In this document: in pieces, positions 56,271 through 64,000 of the stretch
Position numbering within the stretch: position 1 is the first letter of the stretch
Layout: each line of letters starts with the position of its first letter
Source of the DNA: Corythucha ciliata
Lineage: Eukaryota > Arthropoda > Insecta > Hemiptera > Tingidae
DNA length: 64,000 bases
Assembly: GCA_038030265.1 (NCBI GenBank)
Contig: CM075943.1
Coordinates: forward strand, 13,454,001-13,518,000
Direction: 5' to 3'
Program-made: the position numbers and the translations under genes
Notes under the pieces: model-generated
Seen by the model: only the letters and a program-made list of their open reading frames with translations
Databases searched by the model: none
What the model was told of the DNA's origin: nothing

Positions 56271-57760
56271 AAAAATGATCAGTTTGACCATTTGTAGAGC
56301 GTGAAGCGTAAATTGCCAGTACGAGTATGCAATTATTAGGGCGTAAATAGTCAATTTTGCCATTTTCAGGGCACGAATTGCCAATTTGGACATTTTCAAG
56401 GCGCGAAGGTTCAGGTTGGTCATTTTTTGACGCGCGATGTGCTGGTTTTTCCATTTCCAGGGCAGGAATTATCTGTTCGGGCCTTTTCAAAGCGCGAATC
56501 GTCAGTTTAACTAGCTATTTATGTTGAGGTTTTTGTGATTAAAGAGTAAATCTGCACATTTATCGGTGTACCTACACATTCACTGTGAAAGTGTACGCAT
56601 TTTCCGTTTATTCACATTAACCTTAACATTTATAGGCCATAATATGAAGTCATTTTTGACAATTTTAGGACGTGAATAGCCAGTGTGGCCATTTTCACGG
56701 CGCCATAACTGTCACTATGACTATTTCTAGGGTTTGAATAGTCACTATACTATTTTCAGGGCACGAATCAGTTTTGCCATTTTAGGAAGAGAACGGTCAT
56801 TTTTGCCATTTTTAGAGCGAGAATTGCCAATTTAACCTTTTCCCAAGTGCGAATGGTCAGTTTTAGTCATTTTTGGGGAAGGAAATCGTCATTGCGCAGT
56901 CAGTGTTGCCGATTTTATGGCTTGAATACCCAGTTTTGGCCATTTATGGGGTGTGAATGACCTGTTACTCTTCGTGGGCAAATCTAAAATCATAGTTTAA
57001 CATGCAATAACAAAAAACACAACATTTTCTGAAAAGTAAAAACCTCAAACCATTGACGGCTAATGGCTCTAGCTAGCATTAGCCATAAAAATAAATAAAT
57101 GAATAAATAAAAGCGAGAACGGTCAGTTTAGCCACTTTAGGTGTGCGAGTGGTGGAGATTCTTGGATTTCACAGCTGGTCAGGCATTTTCAGGCTGCACA
57201 TTGTGAGTTAATCCAGTTTTAGGACTCTTACAATCATTTTGGACTGTTTAAGAGCGGGAAATGCCCGCTTGGCTATTTTTGGTGCACAAATTAATCAGTT
57301 TAGCTATTTCAAGGCTCGAAAAAATGGAAAAGTCAAGGCCCGAAATGGTCAGTTTTGCCATTATTGATGCGTGAATGGTCGATTTTACAATTCATAGGAT
57401 AGGAACCATCTGTTTAGGATTTTCCTGGGCGTGAATAGTCAGTTTAGCCGTTTTTAAGGCCGCGAATTGTCATTTCAGTCATTTGTTGAACGCTTATAGT
57501 CGAATTAGCCATTTTAATCGCGGGAATCATAAACTTTCGTGAATTTCCAGGGCTAAACAAATAGTCGGTTTAGCCTTTTTTTTAGGGCACATGAAGTAAG
57601 TTTGGCTATTTTTAGGGCACAAGTAATATATTTTTCTTCTTTTAATACGCAAATCATCAGTTTTATCATTTTGGGACACGAGCATAGTCATGCATAGCCG
57701 TTTTTATGGTGGAAATAGCAGTTTAGCTATTTTCAGGCAGCGCAGCGAATGGCTGTCAAG
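56270..57760 (-). repeat. Family B 30-bp repeat array (antisense)
   Basis: Antisense B monomers such as GGGCGTGAATAGTCAGTTTAG, GCCATTTTCAAGGCG and GCGAATGGTCAGTTTTAG, period about 30. Unrelated sequence interrupts at 56520-56640 and 56970-57110. Confidence 0.85.
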
Positions 57761-57764
57761 CCAT

Positions 57765-58900
57765 TTTGAGTAGAGCAAAGCTCATAATTTCTCAAGGCCC
57801 TCCCTCGAGCAAATCCTGAATCTGCGCGTGGTCAGTGGTATAAATTAAATTAAATACCATTGATGCCGTGGATATTTACACTTAGTGGGGTTAAATTTTG
57901 AATTTTGAGACCCAACAAATCCAGTTTATATTGTTTCTTTTGTTTGCTTGGTTTTGGGCTTGTACTTGTTGGGGGGGGGGGTGAGGGTTCTGACCCCCAA
58001 AACCCTTCTCATGGGATCAAAAATGTTGGCCCGGGTGGGGAGGTTGATAAAAAATGGGTGGTGCCCACCGTGGGCACGAAATAAAAAACCCAACACAACA
58101 TGGCTTGCTCATTCTATGTTGTTGAACGAGATATCTAGTAATCTTTTGAGGTATAAAATCATGGAAATGTTACGCAAATACGTTTTCAAGTCTTGTTTGC
58201 TCTGTCAAACAAGTTCAAATTTACCAGGGGGTTCACTAACAAATTCGTCAGTATCATCGTGGGAACGGTACTCGTTGTTTTGACTATAAACATCTTTAGC
58301 ATTTTAGTTAATCTGCTCTCTTCCGATATCAATGACGTTCATTAAACAATCGAGGAGACAAAAGCAAATACGTAGTGCAAAATGCTGGAGACGTTATCGA
58401 CTTTCTTTCAGTGGTCAAGTGGCTGAAACATATCGCACTCGGTTGATAAGCCGTATGGTCCCGGCGGTTCCACGAAAAAAAAAAACAAAAAAAAAGGTTC
58501 TTCATTGAGCTCAGAGCCCTCTCCCACGTGACCAAGGAGGCTTTCTTGTCTATTCAATAAAGCGGAAGTGCGAAATCATTAAACAACTCTCTGGGAATTT
58601 TTTGCAGGTGTCTATAATTTGATTGGATTGCTTTTTTTTATAATTGTTAAGTACAATGTTCTCAACACAGCGCGGTTTAGTTAATTTGTTCGAGGAAGTT
58701 ATTAATTAAGAATCGAGGATGCTCGGCGCTGCGTGGACTACCAGCGTTTTAGTGCATTTCATTTTGAAAACGATTTGATACGAACCATTTGATAACGAAG
58801 TATAGAAGAATTAAGTTCACCAGCGCCGGCCTTGGACATTTGGCACACTAGGGCGTATCTTTCACCGGCGCCCCCACGAAGTGGCCGTTCAGAATAAGCC
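57765..58900. other. No gene; transposon scraps
   Basis: A G-run phrase near 57968 followed by GGGTTCTGACCCCCAAAACCC looks like a degraded transposon end. At 58815-58880 the phrase CAGCGCCGGCCTTGG and the later CGGCGCCCCC resemble the GC-rich remnant seen at 25779 and 61297. No gene recognised. Confidence 0.35.
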
Positions 58901-58904
58901 ACGA

Positions 58905-59665
58905 TTTGGCATTTTCTCCATTCTAACCGCCAAATTTAGCGATTTTTTCCACACTTTATAGCTTCTTCCCAAGTTCATCGTTGAATTAGATATCTGTCCC
59001 CATTTTAGCCGTGAATAAGAGATTCGCCTCTGTTTTATCCGCGAATTTGCCGCGAGTTAGCGATATTTCTCGACGTTTGCCATAAATTAGTGCTCTTTCC
59101 AGATTCGCCCCGAAGTTATGCCTCCCGGAAACCGTGGCTAACCATTTTCTCAATTGTCTGTGAATCAGCAAATTTTCTCAGACCAACCCCCTAATCCAAT
59201 CAGCAGTTTTGCTTCATCTTAGACACTGATCATGGATTTTTCTACATTTCATCCACGAATTAGAGTTTTATCCAATTTTCGCCGCGAATTACCTAACGCT
59301 GTTTCCGAGTTCAGCCGCAGATCAGTTTTTTTTTTTTTTCTTCTTCTTTTTTTCACTTTCTGGCACGTTTTCTCCATTTGAACCGCGATTTGGCGTTTTT
59401 TCCTCACACCAGCGCTTATCTTAATATTATCGGAAAATTAGCGATTTTTCTCTGTTATAGCTGCAAGTTAGAAATTTTTTCCACATTTTAGCAGTAAATT
59501 ACTGTTTTTCACCATTTTAGCAGAGAATTAGCGATATTTGTAGCTTTTAGCTTTGATTTAGCGCTTTTTCGGCCACGACCTTGACTTTGCAGAAGCGCTT
59601 TTTCTGCACTTTATCCGCGGAAACTTCAAGGAAACTTTAGCCGCGAAGTAGCTAAGTATATTTTT
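58905..59665 (-). repeat. Family A 30-bp repeat array (antisense)
   Basis: Antisense monomers TTTTAGCAGAGAATTAGCG, TTCGCCGCGAATTACC and the long variant monomer near 59110 (GTTATGCCTCCCGGAAACC). It faces a sense A array beyond the palindrome at 59730. Confidence 0.8.
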
Positions 59666-59729
59666 CTCGCGACTTGCGGGACGTAGAAGGAGTAAAGTTG
59701 TTTTTTATTGGCCTCAAAAATCACAAAAA

Positions 59730-59773
59730 GTAAATATCAACTTTACTCACTAGTGAGTAAAGTTGTTATTTAC
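59730..59773. repeat. 44-bp near-perfect palindrome
   Basis: The centre ACTCACTAGTGAGT is at 59745-59758. The inner 28 bp (59738-59765) is exactly self-complementary, and the 8 bp outside each side match with one mismatch (GTAAATAT against GTTATTTAC read in reverse). Copies of ACTCAC/AGTAAA phrases recur to 59875. Confidence 0.9.
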
Positions 59774-59999
59774 AACTACAACGAGTTGTTGTATTGCAAG
59801 CACTCGCCATCAGCTCGTGCTTACAAACTACAACTCGCAAGTAAATTCACATTTTACTCACTCGTTGTACAATATACTATTTCTTAACTATAGAAAATAC
59901 GCTGATCCCCATTTTTTTTTTTTTTGTCCTTTTAAGAGGATAAAGATGAGAATGCGCACTTATAGTCTGTCCTTGGTGGCAAAGTACGCAGCAAAAAGT

Positions 60000-61045
60000 G
60001 TGAAAAGTTCTAATATTCGCGCCTCAAACTGTGAAAAAGCGTTCATTCGCGGTATCTCGATGAAACTTCCAGTCTAAAATTGAGAAAAAAATTTCTGATT
60101 CGCTGTTCTTTCGTAAAATTGATACGTGTCCCGGTTTTTGAAAGCACGAAAAGGCAAAAACAGCAAGAAAAACGCTAATTCAAGGCTATAAAAGTGAAAA
60201 AATTGCGGCTAATTCTGAAAAAAAAAAACCACTAAAATTGAGAAAAATAGTAAATTCGCAAATGAAATGGCGAAAAATCGCTCATTCGGAAGATACGAAA
60301 GAGAAATGTCGCTAATTATTCGCCGCTTCTACGAAATTCATGACTGAAATTTAAAAGAATGGCTTATTAGCTGCTAAAATTGGCACAATCCTGACTCGCA
60401 GGCAAAACTGAAAAGCATTGTTAATAATAACTCGATGCTAAAATAGAGACGCTGTTGGGGAAAAACGCTAATTTGAGGATGAACTTTATAAAAACGTAAA
60501 TTCGAGGATACAAATGAAAAAAAAAATGTCTAACTCAAGGCTGAAATTTAATTAAGCGCTGATTCGCGGCTAAAATTAAGGAAACTACAAATTCGAGGCT
60601 TCTAGCTGAACCCAACTTCTTGCCAAAAACTGAGAAAAGGCACTAATCCATAGCTAAAAAAAAAAAAAGTTGAAAATTCAACAGCCAAAAAATAGAAATT
60701 ATCTGAAATGAAGACTGCTAATTTTCAGCTCAAAATGAGGAAAAGTGCTAATTCGCTTTTTGCTGCTAAAAAGGTAAAAATAGCTAATTTGCAGCAAAAA
60801 TTGAGGAAAACTCCAATGCGTGGTAAAAAATGAGAAAAATTGCAAATGTAATATAAAAACGCTACTTCACCGTTAGAAATGAAGAGAAAGTGGTGGATTC
60901 GCGGCTAATGTTGAGGAATTCGCGGATATAAAGTGTAGAAGAGGCTGTAATTGGCGGCTAAGATTGAGAAAAAAATCAAATTTTCGCCTAATTGAAAATA
61001 CACCGATGCGTGTATCTGATGGCTATTTCGGGGCTAAATAAGGGG
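60000..61045 (+). repeat. Family A 30-bp repeat array (sense)
   Basis: Sense monomers such as GCGCTGATTCGCGGCTAAAATTAAG near 60555, with the long variant near 60050 and 60595. It is divergent in orientation from the array at 58905-59665. Confidence 0.85.
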
Positions 61046-61296
61046 AAATTAAAAAATTTAATTTACCTATATAATAAAATAAAAAAGCCAGTACATCACA
61101 AACATTTCCATCGAGTTACTCTTGATAGCCAACCTCGACTATCTGCTGTGAACTAGTTTTCTTAGTGCCCTGGCCTCTGTAGATCTCTAGACATTCCTAA
61201 CGCTCCTTTCAAACTAATTAAGTTTCGAATTCATAAATCAAGTGCGCTTCTTAGGTTATTATTTCTCGTCCGCCTTTCTCCCTCCTCCCTCATTTT

Positions 61297-61370
61297 GCGC
61301 CCCTTAGGACACGGCGGCGCCCCCCGGGCGGTCGCCCGGTTCACCCCCCCCCCCTTAAAACAGGCACTGA
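61297..61370. mobile_element. GC-rich transposon remnant, copy 2
   Basis: Starts GCGCCCCTTAGGAC, contains CCGGGCGGTCGCCCGG and a run of C, and ends GGCACTGA, like the 72-bp piece at 25779-25850. Confidence 0.65.
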
Positions 61371-61402
61371 ACTTCACAATAACGATAACTTTCAATCCCT
61401 TA

Positions 61403-61645
61403 CCTCCTACTATCCGCGCGCCGAAAGAAGGCCTCTGGCAAAAAATTCCCTCCACCCACCCCCTCGTCTGATATACTGCCTTTTCTAAAAAATATGAGCG
61501 CCCACTGAGCAAGGAGGAAGTCCACCAACCTGAAAACGGGAGAGGAACCCTGTCCATCATCGAAGAGCCGAATGTTTTTGAGACTGTAATACAAATGTCA
61601 CAATTCTTTTCTCAGGGGCATTCTTTCGGCGCGCGGACTGTAGTA
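61403..61645. mobile_element. Inverted-repeat element of about 240 bp, unclassified
   Basis: The left arm CCGCGCGCCGAAAGAAGGCC at about 61415 is mirrored near 61615-61636 (CATTCTTTCGGCGCGCGG). Outside this, CCTTACCTCCTACTAT and the reverse of CTGTAGTAAGG also pair roughly. Loop of about 175 bp without coding signal. No target duplication was identified. Confidence 0.55.
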
Positions 61646-61649
61646 AGGG

Positions 61650-63595
61650 CCCCTAGGGCTGGATTTAAGGGTCGAGAGCTCCCTTTTCTGTACCAGATAA
61701 TATAGCTGGACTCGTGAATCAAGCTTTTGCCGAGGGTATTTCGCCTTTTTCAAACAAAGTGTCCGGACTTTCCTAGGTATATTTTCCAGCACAACTCGCG
61801 TGCATTTAATGCATCTTGTAGCATTCGCCATGAAATGATTCATTATCACAGGAAGCTTGAGTGTATAGACGAGGCATTTTTTTTTCTTTTTATACACCAA
61901 TTTGAAAAAATATTGAATATTACTCTCAACTCAAGTATAAAGTGGAAAAAAGTCAAGGTGCAACCAACTAACATTCCTCATGAAATAAATCGTTTACATG
62001 AAAGTCTGAACCAGAAAAAAATTAAAGCATCTCATTATTTTTATTTATCTATAGCTATTTTCAAACATTGAAATGAAAAATTAAAGAACATCAAAGTAAA
62101 AAACAATACCCTAAGGCTTTCTGGTTATTTATTTTATCTGCGTCTTGCATTTTTCGCAGTTTGTGGTGGCTAAGTAAATGTCCAAGGACTTCGTTTTTCC
62201 GTCATTAATTTCAGGGATATTGACTTTTATTTTTTTCCATTCCTTGTAATTCATGAAAATTTTTGGGAAGTGAAATGGTGAGATGCAACGTTTGAAACTT
62301 AGATCCAATTGGTATTAACGCCTAAGGGAGGGGGGGTTAACGTTTATCCTGCAACGAGCCGTATTTTAAATTGTTTAAAGGATTTATCTATATTGTATTT
62401 TTTTTTTTCTTTCCTTTCCAATCCTGGGCCAAATTTGTGTGCTCTTGTATGAAAAGAGAGGTTATCTTCCATGTCGCTGATAAAAACGCTATTACTGGTA
62501 CAAATCGTCAGTCGGTTTGTTACTGCCGGTTTGTTCTGAAGTTCCGTTATTTTCATGAAATTATCGTTAAAAACAAAAAAATCATGTACAAGCCACCAAT
62601 TTTGAATTCATTGCCAGGTAGGTATTTTAAAAATTTAGAACCGAAGGACACGTGATATTATAGAGAAGGCTCTCAGATCCTCCTCACCCAACAGTTTTGT
62701 TGAAGTCCTTCAAAATGTTGTAATTTCATGCTGATTGTTTTATGTTTCTATAGTTTTTCTTTATTTGTTCGCGTCCGGTTTTTTTTAGTCGTAATTTACG
62801 GGGCAATTATAGAAATATTAAAAGAATCAAGTATAACTAATCCACAGGAGTCCAAAGACGTGACGAGAATCATTTAACGATGAGGAATGGTGTGCAAAAC
62901 TGGATAAACTGACTTGTCAAAATGATAGAATTTATTTTCTAGAGTATTTTCTGGGGAATTTATACTCGTTGGTCCCTCCAACGTCTTTCGTCCAGAAATG
63001 CACGAAAGAATTTCATAAAATCGACGTGTTAAAAACAAAACGATGAAAAGGAGCGGGTCCTTTCAATTCGACCTCATTAGAGGCTGGAAAAATAATAGTA
63101 AAAAAATAATAATTACATCAAAATGAATAAGGGGACACACACATTTTTTGTTTTGGAGTAAACGACCCCACTGGTTCGTTATCTGCTTCCCTCTTTCAAT
63201 CGACTTCAATATAGAAGAAAGCAACATCTATTATTACTTCCTTAGTGTTTTGCAGTGATCCTTCGGGTCACGTGATGATTACAGGCCCCGCGGGGTATTG
63301 TAGAACAAAAAACACTGAAAATAAAGAATATTAATGGCCTATTTAATTTTTGCCGCTCGCGAGTCACGCGCGCGTGTCCAGTATTGGAGTTGGCTCAATA
63401 TAGAAACCAGTTTTGCGACATTGCCTATAGTTTAAAAAAACACATTTCGCGGGGCAAAAATTGAAATTTCTTGGGTTTTATACCACATTGTACACAACGC
63501 CGTAAAAATTGGCGTACCCGCGCCCAGTGGCGCCTAAACGATTTCAATGAGGTGTTGCTGAATTCTGAAAAAAAAAGACCCACCAACCTCTAGGG
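61650..63595. other. No gene recognised
   Basis: AT-rich unique-looking DNA. Open frames at 61727-62071 and 62371-62655 are lysine- and phenylalanine-rich, as expected from base composition, without domains or clear splice sites. Confidence 0.35.
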
Positions 63596-63599
63596 ATGT

Positions 63600-64000
63600 T
63601 CATATGGGTCTGAAATGGCCAAATAGGCAATTCCGCATAGCGCATACGACTGAAAATGGCTAAACTGCGACAATTCATACCTTAATAAAATAACCAAACC
63701 CCCTAAACGCCCTACCAGTGCCAATTATAAAAGTGTTTCTGTATAAAAATGGCTTTCAAAGCCACACGTGTAGATTTCCATGAATTATTTGCGCTTCGCT
63801 TCACTAAAAATGGCTAAAAACAGAGCTAAATTGACTATTCGCGCCCCTTAATAGTAAAACTGACGATTCGCTATACTTTAAAATGGCAAAACTGTCCATT
63901 TGTACAAAAAATAAAACTGGCGATTTTTGCCTCGTAAATGACTAAACTAACCGTTCGTAGCGTAAAATTAACTTTACTGACGATTCGCCCTTTGGGGATA
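63600..64000 (+). repeat. Family B 30-bp repeat array (sense), runs off the edge
   Basis: Monomers such as AAAATGGCTAAACTGCG, TGACTATTCGCGCCCC and AAACTGACGATTCGC at about 30-bp steps to the window end. Confidence 0.75.

Overview
This window is eukaryotic, AT-rich and almost without genes. It looks like arthropod repeat-rich DNA. The clues are a 5'-truncated non-LTR retrotransposon of R1 type, a Ty3/gypsy element with a tRNA-Trp primer site, a decayed P-like DNA transposon with a THAP-domain remnant, many small non-autonomous DNA transposons, and one convincing coding exon that ends in a GTGAGT splice donor. I cannot name the species. No rRNA, tRNA, CRISPR array or operon was seen.

The dominant component is a set of degenerate short-period repeat families, which I label A to H. 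A (core AATTCGCGGCTAAAATTGAG) has a period of about 30 bp and occupies roughly 15 kb in both orientations: 1-1110, 7255-7560, 10480-10700, 14950-21900, 25640-26220, 34865-36780, 41580-42980, 53940-56270 and 58905-61045. B (core ACTATTCGCGCC then TAAAAATGGCTAA) lies at 4745-5690, 24945-25638, 56270-57760 and 63600-64000. C (core AACTTGCAATTTCGCGG) lies at 27855-28830, 31040-31440, 34010-34865 and 43030-44110. D is a 20-bp repeat (TTGACAATTTCCTCATAAAA) at 29320-30490. E lies at 30500-30960, F at 10150-10480 and 50560-50880, G at 22320-22520 and 29140-29320, and H at 55690-56080. A, B, C, E and H share an ATTYGCG-like core and a spacing near 30 bp. Much of their variation at that core is CG to TG or CA.

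Mobile elements lie between and inside the arrays. The best resolved is a Ty3/gypsy element on the minus strand at 44632-50154. It has 4-bp target duplications (AAGT), 117-bp LTRs, a tRNA-Trp primer site, a polypurine tract, and decayed gag, reverse transcriptase, RNase H and integrase. Its 3' LTR was later hit by two DNA transposons that lie only about 20 bp apart: a 1131-bp P-like element with a perfect 8-bp duplication and an 836-bp element with a 7-bp duplication. At 36934-38560 there is a broken R1-like reverse transcriptase with its C-terminal CCHC knuckle. Small inverted-repeat elements with visible target duplications lie at 5745-5881 and 43752-43888 (one family, both 137 bp), 8839-9262 (hAT-like), 9824-10135 (hAT-like), 10247-10400 (Mutator-like) and 38724-38905 (Harbinger-like).

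A roughly 1.0-1.4 kb stretch of A array plus flanking sequence is present twice in inverted orientation (20762-22130 and 54240-55220). The A arrays have therefore moved as long blocks as well as monomer by monomer. The one credible host coding piece is the first coding exon at 12558-12771 (+). The rest of its gene cannot be placed from the sequence alone.
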